A stretch of DNA of 52,804 nt. Origin: an uncultured Prevotella sp. Lineage in GTDB: Bacteria; Bacteroidota; Bacteroidia; Bacteroidales; Bacteroidaceae. The notes under the pieces were generated by a model. It was given only the letters and a program-made list of their open reading frames with translations. It did no database searches and had not been told where the DNA came from. Positions 34,272 to 42,792 of this stretch are shown piece after piece; the stretch's first letter is position 1; the number at the start of each line of letters is the position of its first letter. The position numbers and the translations under genes were made by a program. The stretch is from contig CAMHTW010000024.1 of the NCBI GenBank assembly GCA_946188165.1, positions 1 through 52,804 of the forward strand. Direction: 5' to 3'.

Positions 34272-35789
34272 CTACTGGTGCTGGTCGCGCAACAGGTCGT
34301 TGACAGTCTTCACAGGATTGAACGTAGAGAGGGGCACCTCGACGAAGATAGTGGACCAGTCGCTCATGGCACCGTTCCACAGTCCTGGCAACTCCAGTGC
34401 CAGCAACTCCTTGCCATTCTTAGACTTCTGAGAAATGAAGCCTGTCGTGGGGTCAACATACTTAGGCAGGTCGAAAGCCTGACCCTTGTAGTCCTTCACA
34501 GCGCAGACAAGGTCAACGGGATTGAAGTGCGTACCCTTGGTAAACATCTCCATATACTCCTTGTTCGATTTGTCAATCTGCGACGATTCCAGAATCTGCA
34601 AGCTAACAGTACCATCCTGATTGTAGGTCAGGAACGGACCACCACCAGGCTCGCCCACATTCTTTACCACGCCACACACGCGCATGGGGCGGTTCAGCTT
34701 CTTGCGCAGATAGATGACCAGGTCGGCATCCTCCAGCTCCTTGATGTCAGCCTTACGGCAGCACAGGTCTTGCTGCACGAAGCGAATCATCTTTTCAATC
34801 TGCTCGTGTGTGTACTTGCCGGTATCCAAGAGGTTCAGATACTCAAAGGCCTTCTTCTGCAACGTTACCAGCACGCCAGCAATGACCTGCTTCCACTCTA
34901 CGGTGTCACCCTTTAGGCGGTCGGGCACTACGTTGTCAATATTCTTCACAAAGATGACGTCGGCCTCAATCTCGTTCAGGTTCTCAATCAGCGCACCGTG
35001 TCCACCCGGGCGGAACAACAGCGAACCGTCTGAATTGCGGAACAGCGTGCCGTCAGGATTGGCGGCAACGGTGTCCGTCGAGGGTTTCTGCTCGGAGAAT
35101 GAGATGTCGTACTTGATGCCATACTTCTTGGCATAGATGTCGGCCTTCTGAGCCACCTTCTGCTTGAACAGCTCCATGTGCTCGTGCGACACGGTGAAAT
35201 GCACGTGGGCCTCGCCGTTCGAGGCAGCATACAAGGCACCTTCCACCAAGTGTTCCTCCATAGGCGTACGAGCACCCTCGGCATAGTTGTGGAACAGCAG
35301 CAGTCCCTTGGGCAACTGTCCGTAGTTCAGTCCCTCAGCCTTCAGCATATTGGCTGCAACGGTCTTGTAGTTACCTTCAGCTATGAGCGCCTTGACACCC
35401 TTGCCCTGATTCTTCTGGCAGGCAGCATCCAACTCGTCGTAGAAAGCAAACTTCTCGATATTGTCAAAATACTTCTTCTCGAAATCAGTTGTAGGCACAT
35501 CGTAGTCGGCATCGACAAAGGCAAACATATCCTTGAACATACGACTGGCGGCACCCGATGCGGGCACAAACTTCACCACCTTCTTGCCCTGGGCCTTGTA
35601 CTGCTGCCAAGCCTCTACATACGCCTTGCGCTCAGCCTCAGAAGGCGCTACGATGCCCTTGCCGATAGCTGCTGCAGCCTCCAACTTCAGGAATGGAAAA
35701 CCAGTTTTAAACTCGCCTAACTGTCTCTCGATTTGTGCCTCAGAAATTCCCTTCTGAGCCAACTGCTTCAGGTCTTGTTGTGATAACAT
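34272..35789 (-). CDS. DUF4301 protein, possibly nucleotidyltransferase-like
   Basis: This 505-residue cytosolic protein matches DUF4301 as I know it in Bacteroidales. Three segments recall UDP-sugar pyrophosphorylases: KFVPASGAASRMFK (nucleotide-binding loop), LFRPGGHGALIENLNEIEAD (substrate loop) and FVKNIDNVVPDRLKG (NIDN motif). A GT-A-like nucleotidyltransferase fold is my inference; no activity is known to me. It is a single gene with a good promoter. Confidence 0.75.
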   Translation of the reverse strand: MLSQQDLKQLAQKGISEAQIERQLGEFKTGFPFLKLEAAAAIGKGIVAPSEAERKAYVEAWQQYKAQGKKVVKFVPASGAASRMFKDMFAFVDADYDVPTTDFEKKYFDNIEKFAFYDELDAACQKNQGKGVKALIAEGNYKTVAANMLKAEGLNYGQLPKGLLLFHNYAEGARTPMEEHLVEGALYAASNGEAHVHFTVSHEHMELFKQKVAQKADIYAKKYGIKYDISFSEQKPSTDTVAANPDGTLFRNSDGSLLFRPGGHGALIENLNEIEADVIFVKNIDNVVPDRLKGDTVEWKQVIAGVLVTLQKKAFEYLNLLDTGKYTHEQIEKMIRFVQQDLCCRKADIKELEDADLVIYLRKKLNRPMRVCGVVKNVGEPGGGPFLTYNQDGTVSLQILESSQIDKSNKEYMEMFTKGTHFNPVDLVCAVKDYKGQAFDLPKYVDPTTGFISQKSKNGKELLALELPGLWNGAMSDWSTIFVEVPLSTFNPVKTVNDLLRDQHQ

Positions 35790-35827
35790 AATTTCGTTCG
35801 TTTTGATTAGTTTGAATATCTATCTTG

Positions 35828-35859
35828 CAAAGATACGAAAAGCATCTGACACCACCAAA
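35828..35859 (-). promoter_or_regulatory. Promoter of the DUF4301 gene
   Basis: On the minus strand TTTG (35859-35856), 20 bp, TATCTTTG (35835-35828). The -33 box is extended as TTTGGTGGTGTC, as at the leu operon and second HU promoters. Confidence 0.75.
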
Positions 35860-35901
35860 CAATTTTAGAAACATTAAGGGTTAAAGACATCTGATGATAT
35901 C

Positions 35902-36249
35902 TTATAATGCCGCCGCTTTCTTCAGCTCATTTTTGATGGCACGATTGATGAAATCATTTATCGTAGTACCCGTTGAAGCCACAAAAGCAGCCACACGAGA
36001 ATGAAGCTCCGATGACATACGCAGATTCAGTTTGCCACTATAAGGCTTTGCCGGCTCTACACCATCAGCCAGACAACCTTCAATATAGCTATCCACGCCA
36101 TCCTCGAAATCCTTGCGCAGTTCATCAAGCGTCTGACCTTCATACGCTATCAAATCCTTGCCCATGCCCTGAACCTGACCAAACAGGCAATTGTCCTCTT
36201 TGCTGTACTCCACGCTACCCTTGTAGCCTTTATACTCCAGATAATCCAT
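35902..36249 (-). CDS. hicB: HicB-type antitoxin
   Basis: This 115-residue protein has the HicB partial RNase-H-like fold (about 1-70: YKGSVEYSKEDNCLFGQVQG, then YEGQTLDELRKDFEDGVDSY). A C-terminal ribbon-helix-helix follows (about 73-110: KLNLRMSSELHSRVAAFVA), used for DNA binding. It follows hicA by 13 bases. It would neutralise HicA and repress the operon through the operator at 36545-36560. Confidence 0.88.
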   Translation of the reverse strand: MDYLEYKGYKGSVEYSKEDNCLFGQVQGMGKDLIAYEGQTLDELRKDFEDGVDSYIEGCLADGVEPAKPYSGKLNLRMSSELHSRVAAFVASTGTTINDFINRAIKNELKKAAAL

Positions 36250-36262
36250 AATCGTCCTCCTA

Positions 36263-36520
36263 TTAAATTAATTTATGATTCTTCAAATGCTGATAAATCG
36301 TTTTCATCATCCACTCTTTCATAATACTTCCCGGATGTGGCCGATGAATGTCAATATAAGCTCCAGTCGCCTCGTTTTTGAATCTCACGCGCGAGCCCGA
36401 CGTACTTCCTTTTGTATGCTCCGTATAGCCGAAATATGCCAAAAGACTCAACGTTTCTTCATACGTAAAGTCCTTCGGCTTCTTCTTGAATCTCTCAACT
36501 AATTTTTCCTTTGAGCCCAT
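36263..36520 (-). CDS. hicA: HicA-type mRNA interferase toxin
   Basis: This 85-residue double-stranded-RNA-binding-fold protein shows RVRFKNEATGAYIDIHRPHPGS, the HicA core with the HRPHP stretch, and ends in a helix (MKEWMMKTIYQHLK). It is somewhat longer than typical HicA (about 60-80). The usual GSHH catalytic segment reads GSTSGSR here, so the expected His is absent at that position. Toxicity is therefore uncertain. It is the first gene of the hicAB pair. Confidence 0.8.
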   Translation of the reverse strand: MGSKEKLVERFKKKPKDFTYEETLSLLAYFGYTEHTKGSTSGSRVRFKNEATGAYIDIHRPHPGSIMKEWMMKTIYQHLKNHKLI

Positions 36521-36539
36521 AATTGTTTCAATTTGGGGA

Positions 36540-36571
36540 CAAAGGTACTAATTTTAGTACTAACATCCAAA
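36540..36571 (-). promoter_or_regulatory. hicAB promoter with palindromic operator
   Basis: On the minus strand TTTG (36571-36568), 20 bp, TACCTTTG (36547-36540). The perfect 7-bp-arm palindrome GTACTAATTTTAGTAC (36545-36560) overlaps the upstream edge of the -7 box, a likely HicB operator. Confidence 0.7.
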
Positions 36572-36674
36572 TTATTTTCGAGTTATTTAAGTAATATATA
36601 GTTCTGACTCCGATTTTATAGATATCACTTTGGGGTCGTTCCGATAATGGTTTAGAGTCGTTCCGAAGTCATCT

Positions 36675-37871
36675 TCAACGCTTATAGGTTATGTACGGCC
36701 ACAGGCACTGGTCGAACAACAGGTAGTTGTCGAGCAGCGTGCCTTGCGCATGGGGGTGTACGGACTTGTTGCGGAGTCCCTGAACGGTGAAATTATAAGT
36801 GGCCTGGTTGTTCTGATAGTCGCGCAGGACGAAGGTCAGACGGTAGGGACGCTCTTCATTGAAGTTGACGATGCCACGATGGATGTCGGTATGCAGGATG
36901 GGCAGACGCATGCGTGGCTCGCGATAGGCCTTCATATACCAGATGCGGTTTTTGCGCCAATGGTTGTAGTCGCCCCATTCATTGACCTCAGCCTGACAAC
37001 TAATGGGGATGCTGTCGACATCAGAGCGGAACACTTCGCGACCATCGACCAACAGCTGCATGTGGCGGATGCCGTAGTGATGATACACATCCTGGGCATA
37101 GTCGTCGGCCCACAGGGCAAAGCCTACCCTGCCCCATGCTGTGAACTCGCGACGGAGTGTCCACGTGGTGCGTTGCTTCTTGTCATCAGGCTGTCCGAAG
37201 CCAAAGGTCTGCTTGTCCTGACTGCCACAGAACACTCCCTCGCCCTGCATTGGCACAGCCATAAACGAGTGGGCCTGTGGTGCTACGCTGTCAGCAATGA
37301 GATGACCCAGGAATATCAATGGGTCGCGCATGACCCACGTCTCAGTATCATGAATCTCCAAGTGCAGATGGGGCCCTGTAGAGTGGCCTGTATTGCCACT
37401 AATGGCGATGAGGTCGCCAGCCTTGACGGGATATTTTGACTCTGGCAAAACCATCGACAGGGTGTCTTTACCTGTGCGATGAAGCAGGGCTTCGTACTGT
37501 GGGGCAAAACGCTGCAAATGGCAATACACGCTGGTATGTCCGTCGGGATGAGCCACATAGATAGCATTGCCAAAGCCATACTTGTTGACTGTCAGACGAC
37601 TGACGTAGCCATCGGCTATCGAGAATATCTGCTTACCCTCGACATTGCCCGTCTTGACATCGATGCCACCATGAAAGTGCCAGGGACGGGGCTCGCCAAA
37701 ATTGCCAGCAAGCTGAATATCATAGTCAACGGGACTCTGATATTCAATATGAGTGGTGAAAGATGAGAAGTGAGAGGTATCATTATCTTCGCATTCAAAC
37801 ATGGAAAGCACCACGATGAAACAAAGAATACCGCCTAATAGATATCTCTCATTCCCCATCTGACTTAGCAT
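36675..37871 (-). CDS. M23-family peptidoglycan endopeptidase
   Basis: This 398-residue protein has an N-terminal membrane or lipoprotein-like segment (LLGGILCFIVVLSMFEC) and a LytM domain over about 50-190. The zinc motifs are HFHGGIDVKTG (HxxxD) and GPHLHLEIHD (HxH). A C-terminal beta-rich domain of unknown role (about 200-398) follows. It would cleave peptidoglycan cross-links or activate other hydrolases. After the signal, SHFSSFTTHIEY is encoded by a CTCACTTCTCATC simple repeat. It overlaps nadC by seven bases. Confidence 0.88.
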   Translation of the reverse strand: MLSQMGNERYLLGGILCFIVVLSMFECEDNDTSHFSSFTTHIEYQSPVDYDIQLAGNFGEPRPWHFHGGIDVKTGNVEGKQIFSIADGYVSRLTVNKYGFGNAIYVAHPDGHTSVYCHLQRFAPQYEALLHRTGKDTLSMVLPESKYPVKAGDLIAISGNTGHSTGPHLHLEIHDTETWVMRDPLIFLGHLIADSVAPQAHSFMAVPMQGEGVFCGSQDKQTFGFGQPDDKKQRTTWTLRREFTAWGRVGFALWADDYAQDVYHHYGIRHMQLLVDGREVFRSDVDSIPISCQAEVNEWGDYNHWRKNRIWYMKAYREPRMRLPILHTDIHRGIVNFNEERPYRLTFVLRDYQNNQATYNFTVQGLRNKSVHPHAQGTLLDNYLLFDQCLWPYITYKR

Positions 37872-38752
37872 GCCTTGAACGACATATCAAGTCCCTTCAC
37901 TGAGTGGGTCAACGCACCCACACTGATGAAGTCGACACCCTGCTCGGCATAGTCGCGAATGGTATCAAACGTAATACCACCACTGGACTCCGTTTCATAG
38001 CGTCCGGCTATAATATCCACAGCCTTCTTCGTATCGGGTACGCTGAAGTTGTCGAGCATGATACGGTCCACACCACCATGATCCAGCACCTGCTGCAACT
38101 CGTCGAACGAACGTACCTCAATCTCAATCTTCAGGTCGAGACCTTTCTCTTTCAAGTAAGCGTGACAGCGGTCTATAGCGTTCACAATGCCACCAGCAAA
38201 ATCGACGTGGTTGTCCTTCAGCAGAATCATGTCGAAGAGTCCGATGCGGTGGTTACAGCCACCACCAATCTTCACAGCCTGCTTCTCCAGCATGCGCATG
38301 CCAGGTGTGGTCTTGCGGGTATCGAGCACACGGGTCTTGGTACCCTTCAGGCGCTGCACATAACGGTCTGTCATCGTGGCAATACCACTCATGCGCTGCA
38401 TGATGTTCAGCATCAGGCGCTCGGTCTGCAACAGTGAACGAGTCTTACCAGTCACAACCATCGCAATATCGCCCTTCTTGACACGGGTACCATCCTGCAT
38501 CAGCACCTCGACCTGCATCTCAGGGTCGAAACGATGGAACACCTCTTTGGCTATCTCTACACCAGCCAAGATGCCGTCTTCCTTGATGAGCAGATGCGAC
38601 TTGCCCATAGCATCCTCAGGAATACAACACAACGTGGTGTGGTCGCCATCGCCAATATCCTCGGCAAACGAGAGGTCAATGAGCCGGTCTACAAGTTCTT
38701 TGACATCCATGCTGTAGTTGGGCCTGTAGAAATCTATACTTAACATAGGCAA
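37865..38752 (-). CDS. nadC: Nicotinate-nucleotide pyrophosphorylase (carboxylating)
   Basis: This 295-residue quinolinate phosphoribosyltransferase makes nicotinate mononucleotide from quinolinate and PRPP. Signatures include AEDIGDGDHTT, LNIMQRMSGIAT, DTRKTTPGMRMLEKQAVKIGG, LLKDNHVDFAGG and DRIMLDNFS. The N-terminus may be shorter: MDVKELVDRLIDLS is also a plausible start. It lies between an outer-membrane gene and the M23 gene in a minus-strand operon. Confidence 0.95.
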   Translation of the reverse strand: MPMLSIDFYRPNYSMDVKELVDRLIDLSFAEDIGDGDHTTLCCIPEDAMGKSHLLIKEDGILAGVEIAKEVFHRFDPEMQVEVLMQDGTRVKKGDIAMVVTGKTRSLLQTERLMLNIMQRMSGIATMTDRYVQRLKGTKTRVLDTRKTTPGMRMLEKQAVKIGGGCNHRIGLFDMILLKDNHVDFAGGIVNAIDRCHAYLKEKGLDLKIEIEVRSFDELQQVLDHGGVDRIMLDNFSVPDTKKAVDIIAGRYETESSGGITFDTIRDYAEQGVDFISVGALTHSVKGLDMSFKAC

Positions 38753-38755
38753 TTA

Positions 38756-39256
38756 TTATTTGATTTTATACTGATCCTTAAACAGATAGATACCAACACC
38801 CAGACGGATACCTGCCGTACTGTAATTGCTGTGGTCCTTGAACGAGTGCTCATAGTAAATCTCAGGTTCGAAGGTCACCGTACGACTGATAAAGAAAGCA
38901 TAGCCAATCTGGATGCTGGGCATGAAATCGTTGTAGTCGTCAGCATGCTTGAAAAGAGCCGAAGCACCCATATAGAGACCATTCTGCTGGATATAGTAAC
39001 GAATGCCAGGACCCAAGGTCAGGCTATAAGGCACGTCCTTAGTCTTCTGATAATCCAATTGTCCCGTCAGCATCCAGTCGTCAGCAATCAGATAACCAGC
39101 CTTAGCACCCAAGCCAAAATGACCTTTGTTCAAACCATTATAACTCAGATCGACATTGGTGAGCGAAGCGCCCAAATAACCCTTACCTTGTTCAAACTGG
39201 GCGTTGGCTGCAACAGACATGACCAGCGCCACGACGAATAGTGCAATTTTCTTCAT
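38756..39256 (-). CDS. Small outer-membrane beta-barrel protein
   Basis: This 166-residue protein has a signal peptide (MKKIALFVVALVMSVAANAQ) and about eight beta strands of an OmpA/OmpX-like barrel (GYLGASLTNVDLSYNG, ending IRLGVGIYLFKDQYKIK). No peptidoglycan-binding domain is present. It is six bases after cstA and three bases before nadC, so it is in one operon with them. Its function is unknown. Confidence 0.8.
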   Translation of the reverse strand: MKKIALFVVALVMSVAANAQFEQGKGYLGASLTNVDLSYNGLNKGHFGLGAKAGYLIADDWMLTGQLDYQKTKDVPYSLTLGPGIRYYIQQNGLYMGASALFKHADDYNDFMPSIQIGYAFFISRTVTFEPEIYYEHSFKDHSNYSTAGIRLGVGIYLFKDQYKIK

Positions 39257-39262
39257 AGCGAT

Positions 39263-40702
39263 TTAATTCTTATTGATTTTTGTTTCCTTTCTCTTCCATG
39301 CAAAGAACCACGCAACAGCCACTATCAGCGCTGCACCACCCACACCGTAGCCTACCATCATGTCCAGTCCGAACGAATTTTTCGACACCATAAGGAACGA
39401 TGAGCACACCACCGTCATGAACAGGGCTGGCAACAACGTAATCCAATAGGCCTTATGTTGGCGAACCAAATAAACGGTAATAGCCCACAGCGTAAACACG
39501 GCCAGCGTCTGGTTGGCCCAGCCAAAATAGCTCCATATAACGTTGAAGCCGTCAGGATTCTCGATATTGTAGAACAGCAGCAAGAACGTAACACCGAACA
39601 GGGGAATGCATATCCAGATGCGCTTCATGATGGAGCGTTGTTCCAAGTGAATGAACTCAGCAATAATCAGACGGGCTGAGCGCAGAGCCGTGTCGCCACT
39701 GGTAATGGGAGCTGCAACAACACCCAACAAGGCCAGCAGTCCGCCAAAGGTACCCAACCAGCCCTCGCTGACTGTCGTCACCACCTCGGGTGCCTGCAAT
39801 GTTGCCGGAACACCCAGTTCCTCTGCGGCACCACCATAGAAGAAATACATAGACACCGTTGCCCAGATGAGCGCTACCAGTCCCTCGGTAATCATGGCTC
39901 CATAAAACATGGGGCGCCCCATGCGCTCGTTCTTCACACAACGTGCCATAAGCGGGGTCTGTGTAGCATGGAAACCGCTGATGGCTCCGCAAGCAATCGT
40001 TATAAACAACGCGGGGAAGATGGGTGTTGTGTAGCCCTCGCCACTCAAACCGTCGTACAGCTCCGGCAACGTCGGCCACTTATAGAACAATACGCCCATC
40101 AGAGCTACTGCCATGAAAAGCATGGAAATAGCAAACAACGGATAAATCTTGCCGATAATCTTGTCGATAGGCAGCATCGTGGCAATAATGTAGTAAACGA
40201 AAATAATGCCACACCAAATGTAAACCCACATCAGGTCGTCGCTGCACATCTTGCCAAGAATCAGCGCTGGGCTGTATACAAACACCGCGCCAACCATCAT
40301 CAGCAGGAAAACCGAGAAAACCAGCATCACGTTTTTCGTCGTACCGCCAAGATAACGTCCTATGAGTTCCGGTTGCCCCGCTCCGTCGTTACGCATGGAA
40401 AGCATGCCACTCAGATAGTCGTGAACGGCACCGGCAAAGATGCAACCGAACACTATCCACAAATAGGCGGCAGGGCCGAACTTGGCGCCCATAATAGCAC
40501 CAAAGATAGGTCCGGTGCCTGCAATGTTCAGAAATTGAATCATGAAAATCTTCCACGAAGGAAGCACAATGTAGTCAACGCCATCGGCTTTGGCTACGGC
40601 AGGAGTTTCACGATCGTCTGGGCCAAACACGCGCTCTACAAAGCGTCCGTAGAGCATATAACCCAAAACAAGAACCACAAGGCTTACGATAAAAGTAATC
40701 AT
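39263..40702 (-). CDS. cstA: CstA-family carbon starvation/peptide transporter
   Basis: This protein of about 479 residues has some 12-14 membrane helices. Family signatures are HWR-like start GYMLYGRFVERVFGPDDRET, the FLNIAGTGPIFGAIMGAKFGP segment and GFHATQTPLMARC. CstA proteins import pyruvate or peptides. It is shorter than E. coli CstA (701) and resembles the compact form common in Bacteroidetes. I start at 40702; upstream in-frame sequence overlaps the promoter (CAAAGGTA at 40733-40740, read TACCTTTG). It leads the operon with the outer-membrane protein, nadC and M23 genes. Confidence 0.85.
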   Translation of the reverse strand: MITFIVSLVVLVLGYMLYGRFVERVFGPDDRETPAVAKADGVDYIVLPSWKIFMIQFLNIAGTGPIFGAIMGAKFGPAAYLWIVFGCIFAGAVHDYLSGMLSMRNDGAGQPELIGRYLGGTTKNVMLVFSVFLLMMVGAVFVYSPALILGKMCSDDLMWVYIWCGIIFVYYIIATMLPIDKIIGKIYPLFAISMLFMAVALMGVLFYKWPTLPELYDGLSGEGYTTPIFPALFITIACGAISGFHATQTPLMARCVKNERMGRPMFYGAMITEGLVALIWATVSMYFFYGGAAEELGVPATLQAPEVVTTVSEGWLGTFGGLLALLGVVAAPITSGDTALRSARLIIAEFIHLEQRSIMKRIWICIPLFGVTFLLLFYNIENPDGFNVIWSYFGWANQTLAVFTLWAITVYLVRQHKAYWITLLPALFMTVVCSSFLMVSKNSFGLDMMVGYGVGGAALIVAVAWFFAWKRKETKINKN

Positions 40703-40732
40703 TTTTTTATGTTGTTTTTTAAATTCTTCCTG

Positions 40733-40770
40733 CAAAGGTAAGAAAAAGTTTGGAGAATTTCGTATCTTTG
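40733..40770. promoter_or_regulatory. Divergent -7 elements between cstA and GH10-like gene
   Basis: Minus-strand TACCTTTG (40740-40733) serves cstA and plus-strand TATCTTTG (40763-40770) serves the hydrolase gene. The two boxes are only 22 bases apart, so the promoters overlap and may interfere. Neither has a clear -33 TTTG. Confidence 0.5.
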
Positions 40771-40788
40771 CAAGCAAAAAGTTGAAAA

Positions 40789-42246
40789 TTGAAGCGATTT
40801 CTTTACATATTCATACTATTTTATGCCCTGACAGCCCTTGCTCAACCCAAATTTGAAGTACGAGCCGTATGGCTGGCTACTATCGGAGGCATTGACTGGC
40901 CAAGCACCTACGCCAACAACGGAATGGGGATAGAAACCCAGAAAGAACAGTTGTGCCAGATGCTTGACCGGCTGAAACAGGCGGGGGTCAACACCGTTAT
41001 GTTCCAAACGCGCGTGCGGGCTACCACCATCTATCCTTCTGACTTGGAGCCGTGGGATGGTTGTCTGTCTGGCAAGCCTGGTGTATCGCCTGGCTACGAT
41101 GCCCTGCAAACGGCTATCGACGAGTGTCATCGTAGGGGAATGGAGCTGCACGCCTGGGTGGTAACCATTCCTGTAGGCAAATGGAACACGTATGGTTGTA
41201 AGCGTATTCGTCAGCGCTATCCGTCGCTTATCATGAAGATTGGCGACGAAGGCTATATGAACCCTGAGGCTTATGGAACGATTGATTATCTGACGAATAT
41301 CTGCCAAGAAATAACGGAGCGTTACGATATTGATGGCATCCATCTGGATTATATCCGCTATCCTGAAACATGGAAGGGCCGTATGTCGGCAGACAATATC
41401 ACGCGTATCGTGAGGGCTATTAGCTCAAGAGTGAAATCATTCAAGCCATGGGTCAAGATGAGCTGTTCGCCCATTGGCAAATACGACGACCTGTCACGCT
41501 ACCGCTCCAATGGTTGGAACGCACGTCGCCGTGTGGCTCAGGATGCACAGCTCTGGTTGCGCGACGGACTGATGGACCAACTCTATCCCATGATGTATTT
41601 CCAAGGCAACAACTTCTACCCCTTTGCCATTGACTGGCAGGAGAACAGCTACGGACGTACCATCGTATCGGGCTTGGGCATTTATATGCTCGACCCCAAG
41701 GAAGGTCGCTTCCAACTACCTGAAATCAAGCGACAACTGAACGTGACGCGACAAATTGGCATAGGTCATTGCTACTTCCGTGCCAAATACCTGTTGGATA
41801 ACATCAAGGGCGTATTAGACTATGCGACATGGTTTGACCGCTACCCTGCCCTGATTCCGCCTATGACGTGGGCACATAACATCGTGCCTACAGCACCAAC
41901 CAGTCTACAGATAAAACACACCACGAAAGGCGACCAGTTGAGTTGGAACGGTGCCAAGGACAGAAGTGACGGCCCATACCTTATATATAATATATATGCG
42001 TCGAGGGAGAAACCTGTGGACACCAGCAATCCTGCCAACCTCATAGCGACACGTCATCTGTGGCAGAATTTGTATGTCCCGCATGTGGCAACTCAATCGC
42101 GACCCCTCCACTATGCCGTTACAGCCATTGACCGCTATGGCAACGAAAGTACGGCAATTCAGGAACCTCAGAAGGTGGTGTCAGTCAATCCAGAACGGCG
42201 CCCCCTGACACCCATCACTCAAAGACGAAACCCATGGAGAAAATAA
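40789..42246 (+). CDS. GH10-like (DUF187-type) family 10 glycosyl hydrolase-like protein
   Basis: This 485-residue protein has a signal peptide (FLYIFILFYALTALAQ) and a TIM-barrel domain of the glycosyl-hydrolase-like 10 family (about 20-345: EVRAVWLATIGGIDWPSTYA, HAWVVTIPVGKWN, GIHLDYIRYP). A fibronectin-III-like domain follows (about 375-465). Related proteins are proposed to act on peptidoglycan-type glycans. The start appears to be TTG at 40789; no ATG fits the signal peptide. It overlaps ruvC by 13 bases. Confidence 0.85.
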   Translation: MKRFLYIFILFYALTALAQPKFEVRAVWLATIGGIDWPSTYANNGMGIETQKEQLCQMLDRLKQAGVNTVMFQTRVRATTIYPSDLEPWDGCLSGKPGVSPGYDALQTAIDECHRRGMELHAWVVTIPVGKWNTYGCKRIRQRYPSLIMKIGDEGYMNPEAYGTIDYLTNICQEITERYDIDGIHLDYIRYPETWKGRMSADNITRIVRAISSRVKSFKPWVKMSCSPIGKYDDLSRYRSNGWNARRRVAQDAQLWLRDGLMDQLYPMMYFQGNNFYPFAIDWQENSYGRTIVSGLGIYMLDPKEGRFQLPEIKRQLNVTRQIGIGHCYFRAKYLLDNIKGVLDYATWFDRYPALIPPMTWAHNIVPTAPTSLQIKHTTKGDQLSWNGAKDRSDGPYLIYNIYASREKPVDTSNPANLIATRHLWQNLYVPHVATQSRPLHYAVTAIDRYGNESTAIQEPQKVVSVNPERRPLTPITQRRNPWRK

Positions 42247-42788
42247 TATTAGGCATAGACCCAGGTACGAACATTATGGGTTATGGCGTCATCAAGGTCA
42301 AGGACAACAAGGTCGAAATGGTGACGATGGGCGTCATTGACTTACGCAAGTTTGGTGACGGCTATCTGAAACTGGGACATATCTTCGAACGTGTTACTGG
42401 CATCATTGACGGCTACCTGCCTGACGAAATGGCCATCGAGGCACCGTTCTTGCAGAAGAATGTGCAGACGACACTAAAGCTGGGACGCGCACAGGGGACG
42501 GCGATTGCAGCCGCCATTCATCATGGGGTGCCAGTGCATGAATATGCGCCTATGAAAATCAAGATGGCTATCACAGGCAATGGTGCTGCTTCAAAGGAAC
42601 AAGTTGCTGGCATGTTGCAGCGCTTGCTGAAATTCGACAAAGAAGCGCTGACGAAATTCATGGATGCAACGGATGCGCTGGGGGCTGCCTACTGTCACTA
42701 TATGCAAATGAATCGTCCTGAGAGTGATACACACTACAAGGGATGGAAGGATTTTATTATTAAAAATAAGGAACGCGTAAAGAAATAA
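42234..42788 (+). CDS. ruvC: Holliday junction endodeoxyribonuclease RuvC
   Basis: This 184-residue nuclease resolves Holliday junctions in recombination repair. It shows ILGIDPGTNIMGYGVI with the first catalytic Asp, AIEAPFLQKNVQTTLKLGRAQG with Glu, and the C-terminal acidic pair DATDALGAAYCH. The length is typical (about 175-190). It is translationally coupled to the upstream hydrolase gene and four bases from the next gene. Confidence 0.95.
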   Translation: MEKIILGIDPGTNIMGYGVIKVKDNKVEMVTMGVIDLRKFGDGYLKLGHIFERVTGIIDGYLPDEMAIEAPFLQKNVQTTLKLGRAQGTAIAAAIHHGVPVHEYAPMKIKMAITGNGAASKEQVAGMLQRLLKFDKEALTKFMDATDALGAAYCHYMQMNRPESDTHYKGWKDFIIKNKERVKK

Positions 42789-42792
42789 GCAA

